From positions 34,098 to 98,097 of the forward strand of contig CALUSI010000008.1 in the NCBI GenBank assembly GCA_944323395.1: DNA of 64,000 nt, in the 5' to 3' direction. A model generated the notes under the pieces. It had not been told where the DNA came from, ran no database searches, and saw nothing but the letters and a program-made list of their open reading frames with translations. Every line of letters starts with the position of its first letter. Positions within the stretch are counted from its first letter, which is position 1. Made by a program: the position numbers and the translations under genes. Of the stretch, positions 44,025-54,739 are shown in pieces. This stretch comes from Candidatus Gastranaerophilales bacterium (lineage in GTDB: Bacteria > Cyanobacteriota > Vampirovibrionia > Gastranaerophilales > Gastranaerophilaceae).

Positions 44025-46928
44025 ATGAATACTATTACACCTCGATTAGGTAATATATCACCAAAATATGAGCCAAGGATAAATAAAGAGAGAAAGCTTT
44101 CCTCAAATTATCCGCCAAGCAAATCAAACATCAGTTTTAAAGGTGGTCCTGCAACATTAATTTCTGCAGCAGATAAAGAAATAATGAATGTGTTCTCTCA
44201 ACATTACGGAAATATTGGTGAAAGATTAGGACAAAAAGTAGGTAAATTAGTTACATCTTCAGAAATATTGAAAAAGAGCTCCAGATTTTCTTTAGAAGAA
44301 GGAGCTCGTTCTATTCGTGACAAAAAAATCCCTCAAGCTCTATTAGAGAATGTTTTATTTCCATTTGTAAACTTACCATTATATGCTGTAAGCTGGGTAT
44401 TAAAGAGAGCACAAAATATTCCTTCTTTAAAAGATAGTGCAAGAAGATTATATAATAAACCATTATTAAGAATACCAAGAAAATTAAATGAACTTGATTC
44501 CAAAACTGATATGTTAAAAGGTATTTTTGACAAAACACAAGATGTCATCAAAAAATTTGCAAAGGAAAAAGGAATAGATGCTGATGACTTATTAAAAATA
44601 TTAAATAATGCAGATGACAACTCAGCATTAAAGAAAGAAGCTACAGAATATATAAAAGAAAGCTTATATAAAGTAAGTAATAAATTTTTTGATAAACATA
44701 CAGGTAACTTTAACACGGCTTATGAAAGGCCATTGAACAGAATTGTTACAGGTTTAATCCCTGTTGCTTTCTTAGCGAATGACGCATATAACCTGTCAGT
44801 ATTATGCGGAGATAAAAAAGAAGATTCGGCAAAAGAAGCAAAAGCAAGATCAAAGCAAGAAATTTCCAGAGTATTAACAACAGCATATATACAATTGCTG
44901 ACATTCGGTGCATTTACAAAACAAGTAAACACAATTCCTTGGTTTACACCTTTAACATCTGCAGCAACCGTATTATTCTCTGAAACATCTTCTAGAAAAC
45001 GTTTAGGCAAACCTATATTCTTCTTATCTAAAGAAAAAGCAAAAGAATATAATAGAAAAGAAGCTGAAAAAACAGGCAAAGAAGGAACTGCAAAAACTGA
45101 ATCATTAAAAGATAAAGATTCTAAAAAGACAGAAAATACTCAGTCTGAAAATAAACCAACACAAATAAAGAATTTATCATTCACTTTTAGTGAAAATGAA
45201 CCAAAAGTTTTCACAAGTTTTAAGGCTGCCATTCCAAATAAAGATAACATGGAAACTAAAGCAGAAAATAAAGATAATAAAGAAAAAGAAACAAAGAAAG
45301 CATTAATAAATTACAATACATTCAAAAAAGGTGTTTTACTGCTTGTGACTGCAGGTTTTGCAATGAGCTTTATAAAAAACAGCTCATATACAAAGAATAC
45401 AAAACTTGTAAAAGGCATCAAAGATATTGGAGATAAAATAACAAAGAAACTATATAATCCATTAGCTTTCAAAGACTTTGAAATTTCACAAAAAGATTTT
45501 GAAAAAATGGCACAGAGTCTAAAAGATGCAGGTTGCAAAGAAATAGCAGAAGGCCATGAATTTATTAAAGGTAAATATGGCAGACAAACAGCAGAAGGTA
45601 CAATAAAGATGTACAAAGCTGCATTATCGTCATCACAAGTTCCTGATGTAATAAAATCAGCTATAGATAAAATAAAATCATCAGGTGCAACATTGTCAGA
45701 AAAAGAAATTGCACAAATAAGTGATTCAATAAAAACAGCTGTAGGACTTGAACGAACAGCTATTGCAGAAAAGAAATATTCTAATGTAGCTAAAAAAGCA
45801 GCTGAAATAATTAGAAACAAGAAAGTCAACCTAAGTTCAGAACAAATGGATGACCTTGCAAAATCAATTACAGAATCAATATCAACAAGAGCAAAAGAAA
45901 TGCCTATACAAGTTGAAACAAAACTAAAACCATTCGTTGATATTGTTACTCAACCATTCAAATTCATAATGTCAGCAGCAAGATTACCATTTAAGATAAC
46001 AAGCACTTTACTAAAAATGATTGTTTCACCAGTAGAAAAGAAAGCTGCTCAAGCAGCACTTGGTAAAGCTGAACTATCAAAAGTAGAACAAGGAATACAT
46101 AAAGCAGTAACAGAAATATTTGGGGAGAAAGCGTCAAAAGAAGGAAAAATTTCTCAAGTTATTTTTGCAAATGCAATGGAACAACTAAATAAACATACAA
46201 TGCCATACAGAAAAGCTGAAGCTGCATTAAAAAATGCCATTGCAAATGGTGCTTCGCAAGACGAAATTAGGAAGTTACAAGAAATTGCAAATAATGCGAA
46301 ACACAAATTAATGGTTTATGTAAATACAGCAGTTGAGAAATCATTCAATGGTGTTACTCAATCAAGTAACAAGAATACAGAACTTGCAATGATGACAAAA
46401 CTTGCTTCATCGGCCGTAACATCTGCCTTTTTAGTTGCTGATAACTATAATATGGTAATGATAAAGTCAAACGGTGAAGATAAAGAAGGTGCTAAAGAAA
46501 AAGCAAATGAACGTATTATACAAAGACTAAGTGCACTATTCTACCAAACAATGTTAATTAACTGGTTTAATTCAACATTCAGATCTACATATAACAGTTC
46601 ATTAAAAGGTATGACTGCAGTTGCAATACCAAATACACTAACAACAGAACTATTAACAAGAACATCTATCGGTATGCCTGTTGGAAAGAAATCTTATGAA
46701 GAATTACAAGCATTAGATGAAAAAAATGAAAAAAGAACAGGTCTTGTTGGTAAATACTTTAAGTTTATGAGACTGCTTACAGGTAAAAAACCATTAAAAG
46801 ACAGATTGCCTAAAGATAAAGCAGAATCTACTTCTAATACAACCAAAAAATCCGATATAAACATAAAACAAGAAGAAACAAAAACATCAAATACATCAAC
46901 AAACTTACTTGAAAGATTTTCAAAATAA
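44025..46928 (+). CDS. Large membrane protein with duplicated domain, 967 aa
   Basis: Unrecognised. N-terminal polar stretch with SNISFKGGP (residues 34-42). Two copies of one domain: residues about 239-330 (FLANDAYNLSVL, then GDKKEDSAKEAKARSKQE, then a hydrophobic helix and the SETSSRKRLGKP segment) and about 792-890 (FLVADNYNMVMI, then GEDKEGAKEKANER, hydrophobic helix, then TRTSIGMPVGKK). A preceding amphipathic segment is also repeated (about 108-128 and 630-653). Between them: Lys/Glu/Asn-rich linker, one membrane segment (about 434-451), and a helical region. No signal peptide. Ends at a terminator before tRNA-Thr. Confidence 0.85.
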   Translation: MNTITPRLGNISPKYEPRINKERKLSSNYPPSKSNISFKGGPATLISAADKEIMNVFSQHYGNIGERLGQKVGKLVTSSEILKKSSRFSLEEGARSIRDKKIPQALLENVLFPFVNLPLYAVSWVLKRAQNIPSLKDSARRLYNKPLLRIPRKLNELDSKTDMLKGIFDKTQDVIKKFAKEKGIDADDLLKILNNADDNSALKKEATEYIKESLYKVSNKFFDKHTGNFNTAYERPLNRIVTGLIPVAFLANDAYNLSVLCGDKKEDSAKEAKARSKQEISRVLTTAYIQLLTFGAFTKQVNTIPWFTPLTSAATVLFSETSSRKRLGKPIFFLSKEKAKEYNRKEAEKTGKEGTAKTESLKDKDSKKTENTQSENKPTQIKNLSFTFSENEPKVFTSFKAAIPNKDNMETKAENKDNKEKETKKALINYNTFKKGVLLLVTAGFAMSFIKNSSYTKNTKLVKGIKDIGDKITKKLYNPLAFKDFEISQKDFEKMAQSLKDAGCKEIAEGHEFIKGKYGRQTAEGTIKMYKAALSSSQVPDVIKSAIDKIKSSGATLSEKEIAQISDSIKTAVGLERTAIAEKKYSNVAKKAAEIIRNKKVNLSSEQMDDLAKSITESISTRAKEMPIQVETKLKPFVDIVTQPFKFIMSAARLPFKITSTLLKMIVSPVEKKAAQAALGKAELSKVEQGIHKAVTEIFGEKASKEGKISQVIFANAMEQLNKHTMPYRKAEAALKNAIANGASQDEIRKLQEIANNAKHKLMVYVNTAVEKSFNGVTQSSNKNTELAMMTKLASSAVTSAFLVADNYNMVMIKSNGEDKEGAKEKANERIIQRLSALFYQTMLINWFNSTFRSTYNSSLKGMTAVAIPNTLTTELLTRTSIGMPVGKKSYEELQALDEKNEKRTGLVGKYFKFMRLLTGKKPLKDRLPKDKAESTSNTTKKSDINIKQEETKTSNTSTNLLERFSK

Positions 46929-46931
46929 CAG

Positions 46932-46963
46932 AAAAGGGGATAGAAGAAACTATCCTCTTTTTA
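46932..46963 (+). terminator. Intrinsic terminator after the 967-aa gene
   Basis: Stem GGGGATAG / CTATCCTC (one G-T pair) with loop AAGAAA, followed by TTTTTATAATTTT. Confidence 0.8.
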
Positions 46964-46993
46964 TAATTTTATTTTGTTGTAGAATATTTATAT

Positions 46994-47066
46994 GCTGATG
47001 TAGCTCAGTCGGTAGAGCAATTGATTCGTAATCAATAGGTCAAGGGTTCGATTCCCTTCATCAGCT
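46994..47066 (+). tRNA. tRNA-Thr (anticodon CGT)
   Basis: Full cloverleaf: acceptor GCTGATG / CATCAGC, D-arm with AGCTCAGTCGGTAGAGC, anticodon stem ATTGA / TCAAT with loop TTCGTAA (anticodon CGT, 47027-47029), T-arm AGGGTTCGATTCCCT. CCA is not encoded; a T-run follows and can terminate transcription. Confidence 0.97.
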
Positions 47067-47396
47067 TTTTATTATACTTATTGAAAACAAAAACATACCT
47101 ACTAAACAATTTTTTCTTTTTCTTTTTTATAAAGAAAATAATTGATAAAATAGCCTGTAGTTTAAGCTATACCTTACAAAAATCAAATATTTAGTACACA
47201 TAAAACAGGCATAATTATCTACTGAATCAAAAAACAAGAAAGCATTATACTCAACAAAGTTTGAAGCACAAAATTTCTTTAAGTTCATTAAAATATAACG
47301 AAATAGAAATAATTTCATAATAATTAGTTAGGATATAAAATCAAAATTCAAAAAGTATAAAATTTAAATTAATAAGTTTATTGCAAATCAATAATT
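47067..47396. other. Non-coding AT-rich region
   Basis: 330 bases between tRNA-Thr and the histidine kinase stop. Open frames here are short, low-complexity and without ribosome binding sites. Nothing beyond the T-run after the tRNA can be supported. Confidence 0.5.
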
Positions 47397-49166
47397 TTAT
47401 GCCAATTCACTCTCATCTATTTTAACAGGAAGATATACAGTAAATACAGAACCTTCATTTTCTTTACTTGTTACTGTTATTTTTCCATGGTGGTGTTTTT
47501 CTACAGTCATTTTTACAAGGTGCAAACCAAGCCCTGTACCTTTTATTGTGTGAGTGGCATTTTCTACTCTGTAAAATCGGTCAAATATCTTTTCTAAATT
47601 TTCTTTTGCTATTCCTATTCCGTTATCTTTTACAGAAAACTCAACGAAATTTTTATCATCAGATTGTTTTATTTTTACTAAAATATCTTTGCCGTTTAAT
47701 GAATATTTAATAGCATTAGATAATAGGTTTCTTATAACTCTATCCATACTTTCAACATTTATTGGTATAGTTGGTATATTATTTTCTTGTTCGAAATTTA
47801 TTTTTATATCTTTTTCATCTGCTAAAATTTTTATAGAGTTTATATTTTGTTGTATTAATTCAATAAGATTTGAGTATTCTTTTTTCAGAATTACATTGCC
47901 TGATTCTAACCTTGAAAAGTCTAAAATTTCATTTACCATAGAATGGAGTCTTTTAGCTTCTGTGTCAATAGTTTGCATAAATTCTCTTTTTGTTTCTTCA
48001 TCAAAATCATCAGCATTATTGCACAAAGTATCAATGTATGTTCTTAATACCGTTACAGGTGTTCTTAATTCGTGAGAAACATTTGAAATAAAAGTATTTT
48101 TTAATTTATTAACTTCAGTTTCTCGTGTTATATCAATAAGAACAATAATATAACCTACATAATCCTGCTGTTTTGAGAACATAGGGGAAATCATTGATTT
48201 TATGGTTAATTTACCTGCTTCAATATTAAATTCAATTGGTTTTTGTTCAATTATATTTAATGGAGTATCCTTAAATTCTTCAATTTTTTCAGCAAAACAT
48301 TTTTGACCGTGAGAATCTATGAAATCTTGTATTTTTGTTCCTATAAATTTATTTTCCTCAATGTCTAACATTTTTAATGCCATGGAATTTGCGAGTACAA
48401 CATTATCAAAATTATCACAAACAATTACACCGTTAATGATACTCATTAATACAGCTTCCAATTTGTTTCGCTCTAGTGTAAGTTGTTCAATATTCTGTTC
48501 TTCATATTTTGATAATACACTAGACATATCATTAAAAGCTTCTGTTAATTCAGCCATATTTTCTGATTCTAATTTATATCCAAACTTACCAATTGCAATC
48601 TGACGGACTCCATCATAAATTTTTATGAGTTCTTTTGATACAAGAAAAATATTTAAAAGCAAAATTATTGCAAAAGTAAGCCAAGTTAAAATAAAAATTC
48701 CAAATAAAGATTTTTTCGTAGTTATAGAAATTGTTTTTATGCCATTACCTGTCATTCCAACATTAACATAACCGGTAAGTTCTCCTCTATATATAATTGG
48801 TGAACTTACATTTAATGCTGTGTTTTTATCTTCAATCGGGAAATCATTTTTAGAAGAATATATAATAATATTGTCTTTATTTTTATATTCTATAAATGAA
48901 ATATCATTACTTCTTTCCAAAATTGGTTTATATTCATTTGCAAGAAGTTTTGCTCTTTCTTTTAATGGAAATCTTTCAAATGCAGATGTTTGTATTGCCA
49001 AAGTCTTTGTCATAAGTTGAGCAAATCCAGAATATGTTCTATCCATTTTATTTTGAATATGATTCACCGCAAAAACAGCAATTGTGGCAATAATTAATGA
49101 TCCAAATAATAATTCAATTAAAATATACTTAGTTTGTTTATTTAAATGAAAAAATTTTATATCCAT
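47397..49166 (-). CDS. Membrane sensor histidine kinase (HAMP-PAS-HisKA-HATPase), orphan
   Basis: 589 residues. Membrane helices about 15-35 and 152-175 enclose a 115-residue extracytoplasmic sensor. HAMP about 176-228, PAS about 232-350 (INGVIVCDNFDNVVLANSMA), phosphoacceptor His365 in VSHELRTP, N-box NLLSNAIKYS (480-489), G1 DNGIGIA, F-box IFDRFYR, G2 GTGLGLHL. The layout is that of PhoR/ResE/WalK kinases. No response regulator is next to it on either side, so its partner is elsewhere. Confidence 0.95.
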   Translation of the reverse strand: MDIKFFHLNKQTKYILIELLFGSLIIATIAVFAVNHIQNKMDRTYSGFAQLMTKTLAIQTSAFERFPLKERAKLLANEYKPILERSNDISFIEYKNKDNIIIYSSKNDFPIEDKNTALNVSSPIIYRGELTGYVNVGMTGNGIKTISITTKKSLFGIFILTWLTFAIILLLNIFLVSKELIKIYDGVRQIAIGKFGYKLESENMAELTEAFNDMSSVLSKYEEQNIEQLTLERNKLEAVLMSIINGVIVCDNFDNVVLANSMALKMLDIEENKFIGTKIQDFIDSHGQKCFAEKIEEFKDTPLNIIEQKPIEFNIEAGKLTIKSMISPMFSKQQDYVGYIIVLIDITRETEVNKLKNTFISNVSHELRTPVTVLRTYIDTLCNNADDFDEETKREFMQTIDTEAKRLHSMVNEILDFSRLESGNVILKKEYSNLIELIQQNINSIKILADEKDIKINFEQENNIPTIPINVESMDRVIRNLLSNAIKYSLNGKDILVKIKQSDDKNFVEFSVKDNGIGIAKENLEKIFDRFYRVENATHTIKGTGLGLHLVKMTVEKHHHGKITVTSKENEGSVFTVYLPVKIDESELA

Positions 49167-49491
49167 AACTCAAAAATTATATCATTTAATTATGTTTTTT
49201 GCTAATTTTAAAAGTTAACAATAAAAGAAAAAGGAAAATAATTTTCAGTAAAAGATATAAAAAATTATAATTTGGAATATAAATTTTAAAATTTGGTAAA
49301 AAGTCCCAAAATCATTGAGTTTAAAACTGATTATGTAATTTTAAGTGATTTGCGAATTTAAATAGTAATTCCTATGTTGGGACTTGACAGGCTAAGCCAA
49401 TGTTTTTGGGAATTTTGACCAATTAAAAAAAAAGAAAAAGTTATATTGTTAACAATTGTTTAAAAAAATCTTTTAAAACGGCTTATTTTTC
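49167..49491. other. Non-coding region upstream of the rpoB promoter
   Basis: 325 bases, very AT-rich. No supportable ORF. AGTCCCAA (49302-49309) and TTGGGACT (49377-49384) are exact inverted repeats 67 bases apart, followed by GGCTAAGCC (49388-49396), a tiny palindrome. These could fold in a transcript or be chance. Confidence 0.4.
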
Positions 49492-49519
49492 TTGACTGGC
49501 ATGTTTTAGCAAGTATCAT
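49492..49519 (+). promoter_or_regulatory. Likely promoter of rpoB-rpoC1-rpoC2
   Basis: TTGACT (49492-49497), 16-base spacer, TATCAT (49514-49519). Predicts a leader of about 90 bases before rpoB. A TATAAT at 49522-49527 is the competing -10, but has no matching -35 at 16-18 bases. Confidence 0.5.
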
Positions 49520-49615
49520 TTTATAATGGCTATGAGTAGCCTTATCCGAAAAATTGGTAATTAAACAGTTAAATTTTATATAGTTGTAGTACACCACATA
49601 ATGAGAGGTGAATGA

Positions 49616-52600
49616 ATGTCAAAGAAACAATATTCTGAGAGAGTAACTCCGATGGGCATGCCCAAAACAAGATTGGATGATCTGCCGGACTTAATCGAAA
49701 TTCAGAAAAAATCATTTGAGTGGTTTTTAAAAGAAGGTCTGAAAGAAGAATTTCTTTCATATTCTCCTATTAAAGACTATACCGGTAGATTAGAATTACA
49801 TTTTCTACCAAATTATACTTTCGATAATCCGAAGTATTCATTGGAAGAAGCAAGAATCCACGATGCTACTTACGCAAAACAATTAAGAGTAATGGCACGT
49901 TTGGTGAACCGTGATACAGGGGAAATAAAAGAACAGGAAGTTTATATAGGTGATATACCTACAATGACAAATAAAGGTACCTTTATCGTAAATGGTGCCG
50001 AACGTGTTATTGTATCACAAATTGTTAGATCACCCGGTATATACTTTAAGAGAGAAATCTCTCCGACAGGTAAACGTTTATTCAATGCAACTTTGATTCC
50101 AAACAGAGGTGCTTGGTTAAAAATAGAAACTGATGCTAATGATATAATCTATGTAAAAATAGATAAAAACAGAAAAATATTAGCAACAACATTATTAAAA
50201 GCTTTAGGAATCACAGTTTCTGAAATGGAAACATTATTCACTCACTTTGAATTCTTAAAGAAAACATTAGAAAAAGATACAACAGAAACAACAGATGATG
50301 CATTAATTGAAGTTTATAAAAAATTAAGACCTGGTGATCCTGCTTCAGCTGCAGGCGGTCGTTCAATTATTGAATCAAGATTTTTCGATGATAAGAAATA
50401 TGATATCGGAAGAGTTGGTCGTTATAAGTTAAATAAGAAATTAAACTTAAACATAGCTGAAACACAAAGAACTTTGACAATTCAAGACTTAGTTGCAGCT
50501 GTAGAATACTTAATTAATTTAACATATGACGAAGGAAGCTGTGATGATATCGACCATTTAGGAAACAGAAGAATCCGCAGTGTAGGTGAATTGTTACAAA
50601 ACCAATTCAGAGTAGGTTTATCAAGAATAGAAAGAATCGTTAAAGAAAGAATGACTCTTCAAAATTCAGAAACACTTACTCCGTTGAATTTGTTGAATAC
50701 AAAACCATTAATCGCGTCATTAAAAGAATTCTTTGGTTCATCACAGTTGTCACAATTCATGGATCAAACAAATCCACTTGCTGAATTAACACATAAAAGA
50801 CGTATTTCCGCATTAGGACCTGGTGGTTTGGTTAGAGAAAGAGCTGGATTCGCGGTTCGTGATATTCACCCTTCTCACTATGGAAGAATATGTCCTATCG
50901 AAACACCTGAAGGTCCTAACGCAGGTTTGATAGGTTCATTAGCAACTCACGCAAGAGTTAATGATTATGGCTTCATTGAAACTCCATACTTCGCAGTTAA
51001 AGATGGTGTTGTTACAAATGAAGTACGTTATATGAGTGCAGATGAAGAAGAAAACTTCCGTGTAGCACCTTCTGATTTGACATTAAATGAAGACAGAAGC
51101 ATAAAAGCTCAATACGTACCTATCCGTTATAAATCTGAATTTACAATGGGTGAATCAAAACGTGTTGACTATATGGGGGTTTCACCAATTCAGGTAATCT
51201 CAGTTGCTACATCAGTAATTCCTTTCATTGAGCACGATGACGCAAACCGTGCATTGATGGGATCTAACATGCAACGTCAAGCAGTTCCTTTATTAATTAC
51301 AGATAGACCTGTAGTTGCAACAGGTTTGGAAAAGAGAGCAGCAAAAGACTCTTGTATGGTAGTTGTATCAGATGTAGACGGTACAGTTGTAAAAGTAGTC
51401 GGTGAAGAAATCTGGATTAAAGATAAAGCCGGCAAATTACATAAATATCAATTAATGAAATATGTAAGAAGTAACCAAGATACATGTATCAACCAAAAAC
51501 CGATTGTATCTGAAGGAATGGAAGTAAAAGCAGGTGATGTAATTGCCGATGGTGCTTCAACTCACTTTGGTGAACTTTCTTTAGGTAAAAATGTTTTAGT
51601 TGCATATATGCCTTGGGAAGGATATAACTTCGAAGATGCTATCTTACTTTCAGAAAGATGCGTACACGATGACATCTTTACTTCATTACACATTGAAAAA
51701 TTAGAAATTGAAGCACGTCAAACAAAACTTGGACCTGAAGAAATAACAAGAGAAGTTCCGAATGTTTCTGAAGAGTCTTTAAGACATTTGGATGAACGTG
51801 GTATTGTTCGTATTGGTGCAAGAGTATATGCAGATGATATTCTTGTTGGTAAAGTAACACCAAAAGGTGAATCAGAACATCCGCCGGAAGAAAAACTTTT
51901 AAGAGCTATCTTCGCTGAAAAAGCTAGAGATGTTAAAGATAATTCATTAAGAGTACCTCACGGTGAAGGTGGTCGTGTAGTCGATGTAAAAGTATTCGAC
52001 AGAGAAAAAGGTGATGAACTTTTACCTGGTGCTAATACATTAATTAAAGTTTATATCGCTCAAAAACGTAAGGTATCAGTAGGTGATAAACTTGCAGGAC
52101 GTCACGGTAACAAAGGTATCGTATCAAGAATACTTCCAAAAGAAGATATGCCGTTCTTGCCAGATGGAACTCCTGTAGATATTGTATTAAATCCACTTGG
52201 TGTACCTTCTCGTATGAACGTTGGACAAACATATGAATGCTTACTTGGTTTGGCTTCATATTTAACAGGTGATTATTATGAAGCTCCATCATTCGACGAA
52301 ATGTATGGTGAAAACAAATCAGAAATTTCAACAAAATATGAATTGTTGAGAGGTATAAAAGAATCCGGCTGTGATTGGGTAGGTGAAGACGGTAAAGTTA
52401 CATTATATGACGGAAGAACCGGTGAACCATTCGATAGACCAGTTTCAGTTGGTATAACATACTTCTTGAAGTTAGTTCACTTAGTAGATGATAAGATACA
52501 CGCAAGAAGTACAGGACCATACTCACTAGTAACACAACAACCTTTAGGTGGTAAAGCTCAATTCGGCGGACAAAGATTCGGTGAAATGGAAGTTTGGGCT

Positions 52601-52930
52601 TTAGAAGCATACGGTGCGGCTTATACATTACAAGAAATGTTAACAATCAAATCAGATGATGTTAACGGTCGTTCAAGAGCTTACGAAGCAATCGTTAAAG
52701 GTGATAATATTCCTAGACCTGGTATTCCTGAATCATTCAAAGTACTTGTAAGAGAATTACAAAGTATCGGTTTGGATATATCAGTATCTAAGAAGAGCGG
52801 TGAAGAAGTTGATTTAATGTCAGATACTGATGATTTAAGAAAGGCAGCTCCCAAGAGAATACTTTCTGATATCGATTCTGAATTGTTAAATATTAACTTT
52901 TTAGAAACACCAAGCTCATTCAAAGAATAA
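49616..52930 (+). CDS. rpoB: RNA polymerase beta subunit
   Basis: 1104 residues, close to the cyanobacterial length and shorter than the enterobacterial one (1342), which lacks the large lineage-specific insertions. Rifampicin-region motif [20 protein letters not shown] (given in part) and [11 protein letters not shown], then [20 protein letters not shown], the [19 protein letters not shown] segment and C-terminal motifs are intact. Ribosome binding site GAGAGGTG. First gene of the rpoB-rpoC1-rpoC2 operon; ribosomal protein genes rplKAJL are not upstream, as in cyanobacteria. Confidence 0.98.
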   Translation: MSKKQYSERVTPMGMPKTRLDDLPDLIEIQKKSFEWFLKEGLKEEFLSYSPIKDYTGRLELHFLPNYTFDNPKYSLEEARIHDATYAKQLRVMARLVNRDTGEIKEQEVYIGDIPTMTNKGTFIVNGAERVIVSQIVRSPGIYFKREISPTGKRLFNATLIPNRGAWLKIETDANDIIYVKIDKNRKILATTLLKALGITVSEMETLFTHFEFLKKTLEKDTTETTDDALIEVYKKLRPGDPASAAGGRSIIESRFFDDKKYDIGRVGRYKLNKKLNLNIAETQRTLTIQDLVAAVEYLINLTYDEGSCDDIDHLGNRRIRSVGELLQNQFRVGLSRIERIVKERMTLQNSETLTPLNLLNTKPLIASLKEFFGSSQLSQFMDQTNPLAELTHKRRISALGPGGLVRERAGFAVRDIHPSHYGRICPIETPEGPNAGLIGSLATHARVNDYGFIETPYFAVKDGVVTNEVRYMSADEEENFRVAPSDLTLNEDRSIKAQYVPIRYKSEFTMGESKRVDYMGVSPIQVISVATSVIPFIEHDDANRALMGSNMQRQAVPLLITDRPVVATGLEKRAAKDSCMVVVSDVDGTVVKVVGEEIWIKDKAGKLHKYQLMKYVRSNQDTCINQKPIVSEGMEVKAGDVIADGASTHFGELSLGKNVLVAYMPWEGYNFEDAILLSERCVHDDIFTSLHIEKLEIEARQTKLGPEEITREVPNVSEESLRHLDERGIVRIGARVYADDILVGKVTPKGESEHPPEEKLLRAIFAEKARDVKDNSLRVPHGEGGRVVDVKVFDREKGDELLPGANTLIKVYIAQKRKVSVGDKLAGRHGNKGIVSRILPKEDMPFLPDGTPVDIVLNPLGVPSRMNVGQTYECLLGLASYLTGDYYEAPSFDEMYGENKSEISTKYELLRGIKESGCDWVGEDGKVTLYDGRTGEPFDRPVSVGITYFLKLVHLVDDKIHARSTGPYSLVTQQPLGGKAQFGGQRFGEMEVWALEAYGAAYTLQEMLTIKSDDVNGRSRAYEAIVKGDNIPRPGIPESFKVLVRELQSIGLDISVSKKSGEEVDLMSDTDDLRKAAPKRILSDIDSELLNINFLETPSSFKE

Positions 52931-52937
52931 AGTGTAA

Positions 52938-52964
52938 AACTTCCCGTAGAATCTACGGGAAGTT
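52938..52964 (+). promoter_or_regulatory. Perfect hairpin between rpoB and rpoC1
   Basis: 11-bp stem AACTTCCCGTA / TACGGGAAGTT with loop GAATC, in the 69-base gap. No U-run follows, so it should not terminate efficiently. A processing site or transcript-stabilising element is possible. Confidence 0.6.
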
Positions 52965-52999
52965 AGAACACAAACATTAAAGTTAAAGGAGATAAAAAA

Positions 53000-54715
53000 T
53001 TGTCTACAAGCATAGATTATTTTGATTATATACGAATCAGTATTGCGTCACCTGAACGCGTATTGAAATGGTCGTATGGTGAAGTAACAAAACCTGAAAC
53101 GATTAACTATCGTACGTTAAAACCTGAAAGAGACGGTTTATTCTGTGAAAGAATCTTTGGACCTACGAAAGATTGGGAATGTTACTGCGGTAAATATAAA
53201 AGAGTCAGACACAAAGGTATCATCTGCGAAAGATGCGGTGTTGAAGTTACAGACTCAAAAGTAAGACGTCACAGAATGGGACACATAAAACTTGCTGCTC
53301 CTGTAAGCCATATTTGGTTCTTAAAAGGAATTCCAAGTTATTTGGGTCTTCTTCTTGATATGACATTAAAAGACTTAGAACAAGTTATTTATTTTAATAA
53401 TTATGTTGTAATTGATCCGGCTGATAGTGAATTCAAAAAATATCAATTATTAAGTGAAGAAGAATATGAAGATTTCATGTTAGAACATGAAGATTCTGAA
53501 TTAAAAGTTGGTATTGGTGCTGAAGCTATCAAGGAATTATTGGGAGAAATCTCATTAACAGAAATGGCTGAATCAATCAGAGCTGAATTGTCAGGTCTAT
53601 CAGGCAGTGTACAAAGAAAAGCTAAGTTGATAAAAAGATTAAGATTAGTAGAATCATTAATCGAAAGTAACACAGAACCAACTTGGATGATAATGGATGT
53701 ATTGCCTGTAACTCCACCTGATTTGAGACCAATGGTTCAATTAGACGGTGGCAGATTTGCGACATCAGACTTAAACGATTTATACAGACGTGTTATAAAC
53801 AGAAACAACCGTTTATTAAGATTATTAGAAATGGGTGCTCCAGAAATTATCGTTAGAAACGAAAAGAGAATGCTTCAAGAAGCAGTTGACTCATTGATTG
53901 ATAACGGTAGAAGAGGAAGAACTGTAGTAGGACCAAGCAACAGACCTTTAAAATCATTAAGCAATATTATTGAAGGTAAACAAGGTCGTTTCCGTCAAAA
54001 CTTATTAGGTAAACGTGTTGACTATTCAGGTCGTTCAGTAATCGTAGTTGGTCCAAAATTAAAATTAAACCAATGCGGTTTACCAAAAGAAATGGCTATT
54101 GAATTATTCAAGCCGTTTGTAGTTAATAAACTAATCGAGAGAGGTTACGTACAAAATATCAAATCAGCTAAGAAGAAAATTGAAAGATCTGAAGCTGTAG
54201 TTTGGGATATTTTGGAAGAAGTAATTGACGGACATCCGGTATTATTGAACCGTGCTCCTACACTTCACAGATTAGGTATTCAAGCATTTGAACCGGTATT
54301 AGTTGAAGGTCGTGCTATTCAGTTACATCCGTTGGTATGTACAGCATTTAATGCTGACTTCGACGGTGACCAAATGGCTGTTCACGTTCCTTTATCAATA
54401 GAAGCGCAAACAGAAGCCAGAATGTTAATGTTAGCTACAAATAACATATTGGCACCTGCTACCGGTAAACCTATTATTGCTGCTTCTCAAGATATGGTTT
54501 TAGGTATGTATTATTTGACTCTTATGAATCAAGACGATGATGATAAACAACTTAAATATTTCTACAGTTTCGAAGATGCAATTGCCGCTCACGAAACAGG
54601 TGTAATAAAATTGCACGATAGAATTGTAGTTCGTGATGAACACGGTGACAGACTTGAAACAACAGTAGGAAGAATTATCTTCAATGAAACAGTAAGAAAT
54701 GCAATCTTTGCATAG
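53000..54715 (+). CDS. rpoC1: RNA polymerase beta-prime N-terminal part (gamma)
   Basis: 571 residues: the N-terminal part of a split beta-prime, a trait of Cyanobacteria, plastids and Melainabacteria. TTG start at 53000 preceded by AAAGGAGAT. First zinc site [20 protein letters not shown] near residues 61-80, and the catalytic magnesium loop [10 protein letters not shown] near residue 450. Somewhat shorter than typical cyanobacterial RpoC1 (about 620). The frame really stops at 54715 and rpoC2 restarts 24 bases later with its own ribosome binding site, so this is not a sequencing frameshift. Confidence 0.97.
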   Translation: MSTSIDYFDYIRISIASPERVLKWSYGEVTKPETINYRTLKPERDGLFCERIFGPTKDWECYCGKYKRVRHKGIICERCGVEVTDSKVRRHRMGHIKLAAPVSHIWFLKGIPSYLGLLLDMTLKDLEQVIYFNNYVVIDPADSEFKKYQLLSEEEYEDFMLEHEDSELKVGIGAEAIKELLGEISLTEMAESIRAELSGLSGSVQRKAKLIKRLRLVESLIESNTEPTWMIMDVLPVTPPDLRPMVQLDGGRFATSDLNDLYRRVINRNNRLLRLLEMGAPEIIVRNEKRMLQEAVDSLIDNGRRGRTVVGPSNRPLKSLSNIIEGKQGRFRQNLLGKRVDYSGRSVIVVGPKLKLNQCGLPKEMAIELFKPFVVNKLIERGYVQNIKSAKKKIERSEAVVWDILEEVIDGHPVLLNRAPTLHRLGIQAFEPVLVEGRAIQLHPLVCTAFNADFDGDQMAVHVPLSIEAQTEARMLMLATNNILAPATGKPIIAASQDMVLGMYYLTLMNQDDDDKQLKYFYSFEDAIAAHETGVIKLHDRIVVRDEHGDRLETTVGRIIFNETVRNAIFA

Positions 54716-54739
54716 TAACTTAAGTAAAGGTGAAAAAAC

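Noticed and set aside
47127..47318. 63-codon minus-strand ORF between tRNA-Thr and the histidine kinase.
   Set aside because: Phe/Leu/Tyr-rich AT-driven translation, no ribosome binding site, no similarity to neighbours.
52938..52964. rpoB-rpoC1 hairpin as a terminator.
   Set aside because: No U-run follows, and rpoC1 must be transcribed from the operon; listed as a regulatory or processing hairpin instead.
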